Shown piece by piece: positions 53,686 through 64,000 of a stretch of 64,000 nucleotides of DNA. The stretch is from Tridacna crocea (taxonomy: Eukaryota; Mollusca; Bivalvia; Cardiida; Cardiidae), in assembly GCA_943736015.1 (NCBI GenBank), contig OX031072.1, positions 6,103,501 through 6,167,500 on the forward strand. Reading direction: 5' to 3'. The notes beneath the pieces are model-generated. The model ran no database searches. It saw nothing but the letters and a program-made list of their open reading frames with translations, and was not told the DNA's origin. A program made the position numbers and the translations under genes. Each line of letters starts with the position of its first letter. The stretch's first letter is position 1.

Positions 53686-56600
53686 CTAGTAATGATAAAC
53701 ATATATGAGATATTAAAACCTCTTGTTTCGCATTGAAATCCCATAAATAACTATTTATGCTGTCCAGCGACACCTTATGATGCCCCCTAGATGTCAAAAC
53801 ACAGAGCCGTCATATGAGCCCTTAAATGCCTTTCGGCAGAGTGGTTATAGGGCAGCATGAACCTTCAAATGCCTAACTGCGAAGTCATTATAAAGTAGCA
53901 TGACCCCTCAAATGCCTAACGGTAGAATCGTTGTAAGTCAACATGAGCCCTCAAATGCCTTACGGCGGAGTTGTTATAAAGCAGCATGAGCCCTCAAATG
54001 CCTTACGACGGAGTCGTTATAAGGCAGCATGAACCCTCAAATGCCTTTCGGCAGAGTGGTTTTAAGGCAGCATAGGGCTTCAAATGCCTAACGGCGGAGT
54101 CGTTATAAAGCAGCATGAGCCCTCAAATGCCTTACGGCGAAGTGGTTTTAAGGCAGCATGAGCCTTCAAATGCCTTTCGGCGGAGTCGTTATAAAGCAGC
54201 ATGAGCCCTCAAATGCCTTACGGCAGAGTGGTTATAAGGCAGCATGAGCCCTCAAATGGTTAACGGCGGAGTTGTTATAGGGCAGCATGAGCCCTCAAAT
54301 GCCTTTCGGCGGAGTGGTTATAAGGCAGCATGAGCCCTCAAATGGTTAACGGCAGATTTGTTATAAGGCAGCATGAGCCCTCCAATGCCTAACGGCGGAG
54401 TGGTTGTAAGGCAGCATGAGCCCTCCAATGCCTAACGGCGGAGTGGTCGTAAGGCAGCATGAGCCCTCAAATGCCTAACGGCGGAGTGGTCGTAAGGCAG
54501 CATGAGCCCTCAAATGCCTTTCGGCGGAGTCGTCGTAAGGCAGCATGAGCCCTCAAATGCCTTTCGGCGGAGTCGTCGTAAGGCAGCATGAGCCCTCAAA
54601 TGCCTTACGGCGGAGTCGTCGTAAGGCAGCATGAGCCCTCAAATGCCTTTCGGCGGAGTGGTTATAAGGCAGCATGAGCCCTCAAATGCCTAACGGCGGA
54701 GTCGTTATAAGGCAGCATGAGCCCTCAAATGCCTAACTTCGGAGTCGTTATAAAGCAGCATGAACCCTCAAATGCCTATCGGCGGAGTCGTTATAAGGCA
54801 GCATGAACTATCACTTGCCTAACGACGGAGTCGTTATAAAGCAGCATGAACCCTCAAATGCCTTTCAGCAGAGTGGTTATAAGGCAGCATGAGCCTTCAA
54901 ATGCCTAACGGCGGAGTCGTTATAAGGCAGCATGAGCCTTCAAATGCCTTTCGGCGGAGTCGTAATAAGGCAGCATGAGCCCTAAAATGCCTAACGGCGG
55001 AGTCGTTATAAGGCAGCGTGAGCCTTCAAATGCCTTTCGGCAGAGTCGTTATAAGGCAGCGTGAGCCCTCAAATGCCTTTCGGCAGAGTGGTTATAAGGC
55101 AGCGTGAGCCCTCAAGTGCCTTTCGGCAGAGTGGTTATAAGGCAGCGTGAGCCCTCAAATGCCTTTCGGCAGAGTGGTTATAAGGCAGCGTGAGCCCTCA
55201 AATGCTTAACGGCGGAGTTGTTATAAGGCAGCATGAGCTCTCAAATGCCTAACGGCGGAGTGGTTATAAGGCAGCATGAGCCTTCAAATGCCTAACGGCG
55301 GTGTCGTTATAAGGCAGCATGAGCCCTCAAATGCCTAACGGCGGAGTCGTTATAAAGCAGCTAAACCCTCAAATGCCCAACGACGGAATCGTTAAAAGGC
55401 AGCATGAACCCTCAAATGCCTAACAGTTGAGTCGTTATAAGGCAGCATGAACCCTCAAATGCCTTTCGGCGGAGTGGTTATAAGGCAGCATGAGCCCTCA
55501 AATGCCTCACGGCGTAGTCGTTATAAGGCAGCATGAACCCTCAAATGTCAAACGGCGGAGTTGTTATAAGGCAGCATGAACCCTCAAATGTCTAACGAAA
55601 GAATCGTTATAGGGCAGCATGAGCCCTCAAATGCTAAACGACGGAGTCGTTATAAAGCAGCATGAACGCTCAAATGCCAAACGGCGGAGTCGTTATAAGG
55701 CAGCATGAGCCCTCAAATGCCTAACGGTTGAGTCGTTATAAGGCAGCATGAGCCCTTAAATGCCTAACGAAAGAATCGGTATAAAGCAGCATGAGCCCTC
55801 AAATGCTTAACGGCGGAGTCGTTTTAAGGCAGCATGAGCTCTCAAATGCCTAACGACGGAGTCGTTATAAAGCAGCATGAGCCCTCAAATGCCTAACGAC
55901 GGAATCGTTATAAGGCAGCATGAGCCCTCAAATGCCTAACGGCGGAGTCGCTATAAAGCAGCATAAGCCCTCAAATGCCCAACGGCGGAGTCGTTATAAA
56001 GCCGCATAAGCCATCAAATGCCCAACGGCGGAGTCGTTATAAAGCCGCATAAGCCCTCAAATGTCCAACGGCGGAGTCGTTATAAAGCAGCATGAACCCT
56101 CAAATGCCTTTCGGCAGAGTGGTTATAAGGCAGCATGAGCCTTCAAATGCCTAACGGCGGAGTCGTTATAAGGCAGCATGAGCCCTCAAATGCCTAACGG
56201 CGGAGTCGTTATAAGGCAGCATGAGCCCTCAAACGTCTAACGAAAGAATCGTTATAAAGTAGCGTGAGCCCTCAAATGTCTAACGAAAGAATCGTTATAA
56301 AGCAGCGTGAGCCCTCAAATGCCTAACGACGGAGTCGTTATAAGGCAGCGTGAACCCTCAAATGCCTAACGGTAGAATCGTTATAAGGCAGCACGAGCCT
56401 TCAAATGCCCAACGGCTGAGTCGTTATAAAGCAGCATGAACTATCAATTGCCCAACGACAGAGTCGTTTTAAGGCAGGATGAGCCCTCAAATGCCTAAAG
56501 GCGGAGTCGTTACAAGGTATCATGGTAGAAAAGGCAATGGAAATGTTTTATTGATACATGTATTATTTTGCAGCATTATCGCCTTATACCATGAGATGAA

Positions 56601-58702
56601 ATGAACTATATCCACGGTTTAATGATAATCTTTATAGATTAAAATATCACTCTTTTGCCACGGCACACTAACTGTACAGATATTAGAAATGTATGTATGG
56701 GTGCAGCTGCTGGCGCAAAAAAAATCTGAGGTTACACCTGGTGATAAAATAGCCTATACACTAAAGGAACCAACCTGAAGTCCATCCGAAGTTTTCTTCG
56801 TTACCCCTGTCTTGAAGTCCCATCCATACTTCATCTTTGAAGTTGTGTCTTGCCAAGAAAGACATGATGTAATTTTGCTCAGCACTATTTGAGATATCAA
56901 AGAGGTGGCCACCATGGCTTCTGCAATAGTTTTCAGCAGTACTCCATCCAGTTTTAGATTTCCGTAGAAGGTAGCAAGTTTGATTAAATTGGCCAATTGT
57001 GTAACCGTATCTTCGTGCAGCATCACGTAAGTTTTGGGAGCACAAACTGGTTTGTCCTGAATTAAACAGTAAGTACTTTCAGTGACATTACCTTAACCCT
57101 TTGAATGGGGAAAAACTCATCATTCTCTGTTTATTTTTTTTTTTCTTATTTAGTAGAACATTTATTTATTTATTTATTTATCCATTTATTTCAGTTTTAC
57201 GGTTATATCTAAAACATATTATGAAAATTTGACTTGTATATTTATGAAAAACTATATACATGTGTATTTCTGGTGAAAAGGCTGCCTGTTTTCTATAAAA
57301 GTCTCTATTTGGTCTTGAATGTAAAGAAATTAGTACCTTGAATTACTGGCTGGGATGTTTGAACAATTGGAACTTGGGATGTCTGAGATTGTGACTGTTT
57401 AAGTGTTGTAGTTGGTATTCTTCTCGTTGTTGTTGTCATTACTGGAGCAGGTGTGGTGGGAACTGATGCTGTTGATGTTGCTATCCTTGAACTTGTTACT
57501 GCTGCTGTTGTTGTGGCTGCTGATGAGGGAACAGTCGTGGTTGATAAAGCCGCTTTTGTTGACGTCACTGTTTATACGGATAGCAAATAGAAAAGACATG
57601 GTGTATAATTTATTATTATTATCCTGATATTTCAATATAAGGAAAATTGAAGAGTGTGATTAAATATGCATCGATTAAATTAGGTCTATGTATCCATTTT
57701 TAAAGCATCGCACAAGTGTAAGTGGGTGGCTCCTTGACTTGATGCATCTCCGTTATACATGAAACTAGCCCAAGTCATTACATAGTTATGGGTCCATAGG
57801 AGCCACTTATTTAAATAACCGACCTAATCATGAGGTAGACTGATCCTATTACAAGCTGAATATTGACGAATAGCGAGAAGTTTTGGCCCAGGTCAGCCTG
57901 CGCGGATTGCGCAGGCTGACCTGGGTCAATACTTTTCGCAGATGCATAAAGCCCGGTTTTCACAGATCACGGCTTATATGTTATACTCACAGATATCGAA
58001 GCTATTTGGATTCCCAGGACAAAGCTGACTCTGTACATCGTTGTTTGTCTTTATATAACCAACCTACAAAAATTAAGCGTTGATGAACATGCCCACAGCG
58101 AGGTTGAAGATTAAAGACATGAGATAGCTTTCAAAAAGATAGACGACGTAAATTTTCCGGCAAATAGACCCTCACAATAAACGCGTCTACCTTTTTGACC
58201 AATCACAAAGTTCTATATTCATTTTGTATTAGTACATAAAAGTAGGTCAGAAGCTAGCACATTCAGCTACGCCGAAAGCTATGTGTAATTGACAGGTATC
58301 CTAAAAGTTGCAGAATGTGGACAGACTTAACCATGTAGAAAAGGGGTTAAAGGACCTAGTAGATGACACGCCCGTATTTACAATAAAATTATATATACGA
58401 TCAAGAGTAACTTCTTAACTGAACACCCCTTCGAGCCTTTTTTTAAAGAAATGGGGGTCTCATTGTATGACCTAAATCAAAACAAGTATTACCATATGCT
58501 CAAAAGAAATTGCTGTGAAAGCTGTGTTAGTCAGTGCTGGAAGTTTTTCTTTGCAATCAAATTCGTATAGAAACCCAAGTGTGTCGCTTTCTGCAGTCGC
58601 TGATGGCCGGTCGTATACGGGCCAGTTGGGGTTATAGTTACATACACAGTCGAAGTCAGCTGTTGCTAGGGCAACCAAGGTCAGGAGGAGGATGTGGAAC
58701 AT
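53438..58702 (-). CDS. Secreted C-type lectin (five coding exons, 347 aa)
   Basis: Coding exons in transcript order are 58702-58493, 58063-57991, 57567-57337, 57056-56775 and 53685-53438. The total is 1044 bases, or 348 codons including the stop, with consistent phases (0, 1, 1, 1). Residues 1-15 are a hydrophobic signal peptide. Residues 16-93 form a small Cys-containing module (C19, C21; PVYDRPSA; GFLYEFDCK; LCPGNP) that looks SH3b-like in strand order. Residues 96-171 are Thr/Ser-rich and probably O-glycosylated. Residues 177-325 are a C-type lectin domain with GW-AE-YC, GGHLFDI, VWMGLQD, EDC, WDD, HC and FIC motifs. C-type lectins bind glycans and in molluscs commonly act in pathogen recognition. 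The EPN/QPD calcium-loop motif is absent, so classical sugar binding is uncertain. Confidence 0.85.
53812..56524. repeat. 43-bp minisatellite in the lectin gene
   Basis: Roughly 63 tandem units of about 43 bp with consensus parts GGCAGCATGAGCCCTCAAAT, GCCTAACGGCGGAGTCGTT and ATAA. Variants alternate between TAACGG and TTTCGG and between GTCGTT and GTGGTT, with runs of the same variant suggesting local homogenisation. It fills most of the intron separating the two halves of the lectin domain. The unit length is not a multiple of three and is not coding. Confidence 0.95.
56775..57056 (-). CDS. C-type lectin exon 4: first half of the lectin domain
   Basis: 282 bp, acceptor TTTAATTCAG|G and donor TCAG|GTTGGT. 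It encodes the N-terminal lectin half, from C177 to GWTSG, with the GW...AE.YC...GGHL and WMGL motifs. Confidence 0.88.
57337..57567 (-). CDS. C-type lectin exon 3: Thr/Ser-rich linker
   Basis: 231 bp, acceptor TAAACAG|T and donor CAAG|GTACTA. The residues are dominated by Thr, Ser, Ala, Val and Pro (TTTVPSSAATTT, TSTASVPTTPAP), consistent with a mucin-like spacer. Confidence 0.8.
57883..57975. repeat. AGGCTGACC hairpin repeat
   Basis: CCCAGGTCAGCCTGCGC and GCGCAGGCTGACCTGGG are a perfect inverted pair around a short centre at 57907-57911. The AAAGCCCGGTTTTCACAGA tail matches 15362-15476. It lies in the intron just after exon 2 of the lectin gene. Confidence 0.75.
57991..58063 (-). CDS. C-type lectin exon 2
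   Basis: 73 bp, acceptor TTTTTGTAG|G and donor ATCT|GTGAGT. It encodes VGYIKTNNDVQ then SQLCPGNPNSFDI and completes the N-terminal module; its phases join exon 1 and exon 3. Confidence 0.78.
58493..58702 (-). CDS. C-type lectin exon 1: signal peptide and N-terminal module
   Basis: 70 codons from the ATG at 58702; donor CATATG|GTAATA. An earlier in-frame ATG at 58804 would add Arg/Glu repeats read from a (CT)n tract, so I prefer the start that puts the signal peptide first. Predicted cleavage follows Ala15. Confidence 0.82.
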
Positions 58703-59707
58703 CGTGGATTGTGGCTGTGTGTCGAATAAAAGATTTGATAGAAAGCTGTCAACTGTAAACTCCGAAATTCTCTCTCTCTCTCTCTCTCTCAATACACCAA
58801 CCACCCACCCTCATGACGTGCAGTCTTCAAGGATTAAACCTGACAATGTTTCTACTCCTCGCAAAGAAAAATCCGATCATTTGGTTGGCATTTAATTTGT
58901 CGTCAGCAAACGTTTTCCATCAGAGCAAATATAAAAATTTCTTGTCGGGTTTGGAAATAAGAGAGCGAAAATACAGAGGTTAAAAGATATAGATCTATTA
59001 CCCATGATGTTCACTCGATGAAGTGAAATTCGATCTTTCGCACCACTCGTGAAAATATTACCGACGACATTCACTGGAATTTCGATCTTTCACCGACATC
59101 AATAAGTATTCTGTTTATTTTATGCTTCTAATCCCGCTTTTGTTGGAACTTTCGTCAAGTTCAGTACAGACTTTTTCGGTGATTCCCCATGGCGTGCTTC
59201 CTCCACAGAAGAAAGCATAAAATATTAAACTGTAAAGAAATTCCTCGAGATCTAATTGGATAATATCCCCGAAAAATTATATGATGTACACTGGCAAAAC
59301 CAATGTAAAAGCATTTTTCCTGTCGGGAGCCCCATATACATGAATACACTATCAAGGCAACATCCAAAATGGCGCCATCTATCAAGATTAACATCAAGAT
59401 TATGCCCCAAGCTGCACGTTTTAGCACATATTACCAAGGTTTCCTTGACGTCAGTTCCCAGTGACGTAAGTTTTCATTGAATTGAGGCAATCAGAAGGGA
59501 AATTCTACTTCGTCAGCTTGCTCAACAAACGTTGGAATGGTAAAACTTTGCAGTGTAATAAATTCGTTGTATGGTCAGGTGGCAGGGGACTTGGAAACTT
59601 ATTCATGGTTGTGGTTAATCAGAATTATATTACGTAAAGCGAGAGCAGTGTATGCTAAATATGCGTAAATTACGTCATATTTCCTCTTGGTTGAAAGGCA
59701 CGCGCTG
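58703..59707. other. Upstream of the lectin gene
   Basis: Contains the (CT)n tract at 58771-58790 in the likely 5' UTR and, at about 59000-59100, a decayed direct repeat of CATTCACT...GAATTTCGATCTTTC. No other gene is seen. Confidence 0.5.
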
Positions 59708-59763
59708 TTTTCCAAGGTAACCAGTGCAAGGGAACTACAGTTTCCGCTTCAATTGAAGAGTTA
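59708..59763. repeat. Source arm of a 53-bp inverted repeat
   Basis: CCAAGGTAACCAGTGCAAGG to CTTCAATTGAAGAGTTAG recurs inverted at 60506-60560 essentially without change. Confidence 0.85.
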
Positions 59764-60414
59764 GAAAATATGAAAACAGTATGGTTCAATGGTTGTTACC
59801 ATGAAATATCAATACATAATCCACCATTATTTCTCGATAAACTACAGAATAGAATAATATGAAATAATTCAATTCAATTAGAAGAGACTGAGTTGAGAAA
59901 GTGTAATTGTTTTAAAACCGTTTATTATTATTATAGCTTTATAGAGGGGGAAAATCGTGAAAAAATATGAATTGAAGGTTTATAATCAAAACAGAAAAAA
60001 AAGTAGCGAGCATTTTGTTATAGACCTCTCTGTGTGTGTGTAGGGGGTTGTAATAATGTTAAAATTATTAAAAAAGAAATATATGAAACAAAAATACAGA
60101 TCTAAAAAAGGAAAACAAAAGAAAAGACCTACTGCTCCTTTCACGATCTCAGTGCCTATAACTCTATATAGGTGACATAACTGTATCTGTATCTGTGTCA
60201 GATAAGGGGAAAATGGCCCCTCTGACCTAATTTAATGCCTTACCCTTTGACTCAAACATGCTAAAGATGACTTTGAGAATATGGATAGAAAGATTTATTA
60301 TTTCGTGTGAAAATATTGTGGCAATGGAAATTTTTAGTTTAGTTCTCTAGCAAAATAAGGTTTAATTAAGTGATTACATACGTGCTGTGATGCACACAGA
60401 ACAATTATTAACTT

Positions 60415-60561
60415 TTTACCGAACGACAAAATGTCATTTTTATTTTGTCGCCTGGAAATGCTTTTGATTTGGACAAGTCTAAAATAATGTCGTCTGGTAA
60501 TTCTAGCTCTTCAATTGAAGCGGAAACTGTAGTTCCCTTGCACTGGTTACCTTGGAAAGGG
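60415..60561. repeat. Inverted family A arm joined to a copied 53-bp segment
   Basis: 60420-60505 is the left arm of family A in reverse (TTTGTCGCCTGGAAATGC, GTCGTCTGGTAAT). It mirrors 60565-60650. Between them, 60506-60560 is the inverted copy of 59708-59763. Confidence 0.75.
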
Positions 60562-60789
60562 TTAACTCATTACCAGACGACATTATTTTAGACTTGTCCA
60601 AATCAAAAGTATTTCCAGGCGACAAATTAAAAGTGACAAAAATTTTCAATTTATTTTGTAAAGGGTAGAAAACATTATGGGAGGAGGAGAAAATGCTGGT
60701 TACCAGCATTTTGTCCTTTTCCCACAATGTTTTCAAAAGGCTTCTTTTCCAGGAGCGTCAAAAGTAGGGATTGTGTGGTAATGGGTTAA
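60562..60789 (+). mobile_element. TTAA fold-back element, family A
   Basis: Ends TTAACTCATTACCAG and TGTGGTAATGGGTTAA; core centred on GCTGGTTACCAGC with one-sided changes (GAGGAGGAG against GTCCTTTTC). Confidence 0.8.
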
Positions 60790-61054
60790 GCCTGCTTTTT
60801 CATAGAGCATGAATGAAAACTATATATTTGTACAGTATAATTTGGGTCACTCGCTTTTCTTTGAGTGGTGTCTACGTGATAGAAGAGTTTGGTACAGTCT
60901 GTTTTTGTAATTTTATCTGTTTTACATAATATTTCTTTTTTTTTTTGTCTCGAATGAGATCTTATCCTTCTTTTTTAAATGTACTAGTTTAATCTTTAAC
61001 CCTTTACACTATAAATGTACAGGTAATTTACCTCGACATTTCTTTCAGCCCATT

Positions 61055-61250
61055 TTCCTTCATCCTTAACGACAAAATTTTATACTAGCACATTGAAAGT
61101 ACTTGTAGAAGAGACACTAAGCATCATTAAAGTAAATGAGATTTGTTGTTGGAAAGGTAGAAAACACTGTGCGAAAAGGAGAAAATGCTGGTTACCAGCC
61201 GTCTTTCTCAGGGTCGTTTGAATACTGGATTGTTTGGAAAAGTGTGTGTG
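61055..61250 (+). repeat. Family A fold-back, partial
   Basis: The left arm and left core (AAAAGGAGAAAATGCTGG, TTACCAG) are present. The right core arm is deleted and only the TCTCAGGGTCGTTTGAA segment follows. Confidence 0.6.
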
Positions 61251-61439
61251 TGTTTTTTTTTTTTCAGCCGTTGATTTTGATAGCACCTATGTCTCAACTT
61301 ATTGATGCTAGAGAAGGCAGCAAGTGACTTTGAATCAATGTTGGGGTTTAAATATCAAGCATAAAATTCATGGATAGATTGTCTAAGAATGTTCGATAGT
61401 TATACTTTGATATTAAAGAAATGCTGATAGAGTTAGGAA

Positions 61440-61829
61440 TTATATATTTTATTAAGTATATTTTAGTTTAAACATATTTTATTCAATATAATTACAGATA
61501 TTATTCATGTACAACAACATATTGCGAATAGGATTAGAACGAAAGCATCAAAGCTTATATAGTTCCTCTCCCTAAAGAAAATCACGTGGTATAACAATTA
61601 CAGTAAACAAAAATAAATAGAGACACCAAAATAATGAACTGACAGTGAAAAATTTAAAGAGTAACGGTGAAAAACGAGGAATAATGTAAAAAAAAATCAG
61701 AGGTTGTGCAGAGTTAAGAAAGAAGATGTAAAATTAACTTTTATAGGCCTCGTGTATGTGTGTGTCTGATGCAGTACAGTATCCAAAGAAAGGTACCATA
61801 CACTAGTAACGTTAAATTTAGCTTAAAAC
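61440..61829 (-). mobile_element. 3' UTR and tail of the right-edge retrotransposon
   Basis: This non-coding stretch follows the ORF2 stop. Part of it (61470-61580) recurs at 23005-23117, which marks it as the mobile 3' end. It ends in A+T-rich AATAAAATAT repeats on the minus strand. Confidence 0.7.
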
Positions 61830-64000
61830 TCAGGAGAATCTACCGCTATTCTCAATAAAAGCATGGACTGCATTAAAGAATATTTCATTTTCAGCAAGGG
61901 AGAGATTATTATCTCCAAAAAGGACAAGGTCAATATTATAATCAGATATTTCACAAATACATCGTCTGAATGCTGTCCTAATATTACGATAAAATTTGCA
62001 AACAAAGAAGTAGTGTTTATTGGATTCTATTTCCCCGCAACGACATAAAGGGTTTTCTACAATATTTTTCCAAAATAAGTGTTGCTTTAAATCGCTACAT
62101 TTATTCCTAAGGCGAGCATGTAAAATCTGCAGTCTTCTTTCTCCATAAAAAAATAGTTTGTTGGGAATTGGCTTATCTTCACCTAATATACGTTTAAAAG
62201 ATGAGAGGGAGTCTGTCTCCCTTGTAGACTGTGGCAAAGAGTTCCATGCCTCTATGGTAGAAGGAAGAAAAGATTTCATATAAAGATTAGTTTTGCAGGC
62301 GATGTTGGATAAATCATTAGAATTACGAAGATTGTATGTAGTATTACTGCCAACAGTGGTCGGTACTAGAGAACATAAGTAATTTGGAACTAAACCATTT
62401 ACCATTTTGAAAAGAAGAATAAGCTTGTGTTTGTTCCTACGCTGTCTTAATGTTTCCCAGCCTGATTCTCTTATAAGGTCTGCAATTGATACAAGCTTAG
62501 TACATCCCGTTACAATCCTGGCAGCCTCGTTTTGAATCTTGTCAAGTTCTTCCTTTTGGTATTCATGAACATTATCCCAAATAATATCTCCATATTCAAG
62601 AATTGGTCTTATAAATGAAAAATATATGGTTTGAAGTGAAAGGCGATCGAGCTGGTACCTCAAACTTCTTAAAACACCTATTCTCTTCCATGCCTTTTCA
62701 ACGGTACACTGCACTTGTTGATCCCAGTTTCCATCACAAGATAGATAAATACCAAGGTGTTTGTGAGACTGTACTAATGGGATAACAACATCTGACATAG
62801 AAAGATCCGGATGGACAGGTTTGATTCGTTTGCGAGATATTAACAAAGATTTAGATTTAGAGGGATTGAATTTAACCAACCATCTGTCTGCCCAACTGCT
62901 AACCTTATCTATGTCTGACTGTAAAATAGCACCAGATATATCTGGAGTATCAACTACTAAAGAAAGACTTGTGTCATCGGCAAACAAATTGATACCAGAT
63001 TCAATATCGTGAACAATATCATTGATATATACCAAAAATAGCAATGGACCTAATACTGAACCCTGTGGGACTCCCGCTTTTACAAATGATAAATCGGAAG
63101 AACCTCCAGGAAGAACGACTTTTTGAGTTCTGTTAGTCAGATAGTCCTGCAGAAATGATAAAACTTTACCATCTATTCCTGCAGATTGTAATTTGAAGAT
63201 CAGACCCTTGTGCCACACCTTGTCAAATGCTTTACTAATGTCAAAGAAAACCATCCTTATTTCAAAGCCATTATCTAAGGCGCTACAGATTTTATTGTAC
63301 AAATATGTCAATTGGTTGACAGTAGAGTCACCAGGGAGGAAACCGGACTGATGTGGTGTAAAAAAATTTGTCTCTTTTAGGTGATTAAAAATATGCTTGT
63401 AAATTATTCTTTCAAGTACTTTCTCCATTGTGTTTAGGAGTGATACAGGTCTATAATTAGATACAATAGAAGGATCACCGCTCTTTAAAATAGGACACAC
63501 GAGGGATGTTTTCCAGGTAGTGGGAAGGACACACTTGTCGAGACAAAGATTAAATAATCGACAAAGTGGAGTTGAAATCTGAAGTGCTGATTCCAGTAAC
63601 ATTTTGTTATTAATACCATCTGGACCTGATGCTTTCCCAATATGAAGAGTTTTTAATACATCGAAAACCTCATTTGGGGTGATGACTATACTGTTAAGCT
63701 TCTCACCAACAAATTGCTGGTAATCACTCGGAAGAGAGTTTAAAGAGTCGTCAATCATAGACTGACTGGAGAAAAACGAATTCAAAACATTTGCTTTTTC
63801 ATTATCATCCACTGCAAATCTGTCGGTACTGGAATCAAAAATGGGTGGCAGTGTTGATGGTGAGCTTGAAGTCGGGCATATAAACGACTTTAAAATTTTC
63901 CACCAGTCACGTGGATTTAAGTTACCAGATTTAAGTTTTAGTGCCATTCGATCAAAGTAATCTTTTTTCGCAAATCGAATACTAGAAATTACTTCATTTC
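61830..64000 (-). CDS. Non-LTR retrotransposon ORF2 reverse transcriptase, partial
   Basis: One uninterrupted frame enters from beyond 64000 and stops at 61830, over 720 residues. It is open past the ATG at 63947, so that ATG is not the true start, and an endonuclease domain would be expected outside the window. Reverse transcriptase motifs are plain: SGPDGI, SLVCPILKSGD then YRPVSLL, AFDKVWH, GVPQGSVLGPLLF, the catalytic FADD (62973-62984) and HLGIYL. The C-terminus has a CRCGE...H...C cluster typical of Jockey/CR1-like elements. The protein copies element RNA into DNA at a nicked target. No frameshift is seen, so the copy may be recent. Clade assignment within the Jockey/CR1/L2 group is not settled. 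Confidence 0.92.
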   Translation of the reverse strand, partial: NEVISSIRFAKKDYFDRMALKLKSGNLNPRDWWKILKSFICPTSSSPSTLPPIFDSSTDRFAVDDNEKANVLNSFFSSQSMIDDSLNSLPSDYQQFVGEKLNSIVITPNEVFDVLKTLHIGKASGPDGINNKMLLESALQISTPLCRLFNLCLDKCVLPTTWKTSLVCPILKSGDPSIVSNYRPVSLLNTMEKVLERIIYKHIFNHLKETNFFTPHQSGFLPGDSTVNQLTYLYNKICSALDNGFEIRMVFFDISKAFDKVWHKGLIFKLQSAGIDGKVLSFLQDYLTNRTQKVVLPGGSSDLSFVKAGVPQGSVLGPLLFLVYINDIVHDIESGINLFADDTSLSLVVDTPDISGAILQSDIDKVSSWADRWLVKFNPSKSKSLLISRKRIKPVHPDLSMSDVVIPLVQSHKHLGIYLSCDGNWDQQVQCTVEKAWKRIGVLRSLRYQLDRLSLQTIYFSFIRPILEYGDIIWDNVHEYQKEELDKIQNEAARIVTGCTKLVSIADLIRESGWETLRQRRNKHKLILLFKMVNGLVPNYLCSLVPTTVGSNTTYNLRNSNDLSNIACKTNLYMKSFLPSTIEAWNSLPQSTRETDSLSSFKRILGEDKPIPNKLFFYGERRLQILHARLRNKCSDLKQHLFWKNIVENPLCRCGEIESNKHYFFVCKFYRNIRTAFRRCICEISDYNIDLVLFGDNNLSLAENEIFFNAVHAFIENSGRFS

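Noticed and set aside
53812-56524. Regular repeats resembling a CRISPR array
   Set aside because: The units are contiguous tandem copies with no unique spacers, inside an animal intron.
57412-57627. Leucine-rich plus-strand frame
   Set aside because: It is the complement of the Thr/Ser-rich lectin exon.

Overview
The window looks like genomic DNA from a metazoan, most likely a bivalve mollusc. The clues are small exons with GT/AG boundaries spread over kilobases, A+T-rich intergenic DNA, many fold-back mobile elements, tRNA-derived SINEs, non-LTR retrotransposons, and lineage-expanded immune-type genes (apolipoprotein-L-like and C-type lectin). I cannot name the species from sequence alone.

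The window starts and ends inside non-LTR retrotransposons, both on the minus strand. At 1-642 is the start of an ORF1 with zinc knuckles. At 61830-64000 is the C-terminal part of an ORF2 reverse transcriptase, followed by its 3' UTR. A 5'-truncated copy of that 3' UTR lies at about 23005-23117. A minus-strand exon at 6606-7451 encodes a charged coiled-coil protein I do not recognise.

The main discovery is a pair of plus-strand paralogous genes in direct tandem, 19473-31525 and 44618-51575. Each has five coding exons. Lengths and splice phases fit exactly, giving predicted proteins of 536 and 555 residues. The first exon encodes a domain whose layout resembles an OTU (ovarian tumour) deubiquitinase, but in both copies the expected catalytic Cys is Gly and the expected His is Cys. 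Three small exons encode a conserved linker of unknown fold. The last exon encodes an apolipoprotein-L-like membrane-inserting domain. An OTU-like pseudoenzyme joined to an APOL-like domain is a layout I do not know as a described family, and it would fit an innate-immune or membrane-acting role. That role is inference.

On the minus strand, 53438-58702 holds a five-exon gene for a secreted 347-residue protein: signal peptide, a small Cys-containing module, a Thr/Ser-rich stretch and a C-type lectin domain. The intron that splits the lectin domain contains a minisatellite of about 63 units of about 43 bp.

Most of the rest is mobile-element debris. The most frequent family is a fold-back element of about 225 bp with TTAACCCTTTACC-like ends and a near-perfect palindromic core. 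A second, related family differs at four core positions, and all four are matched on the opposite arm. Two copies bracket the 58-bp fourth exon of the second APOL-like gene. Other families include a hairpin with GATC-rich arms, several smaller palindromes and two SINE copies.
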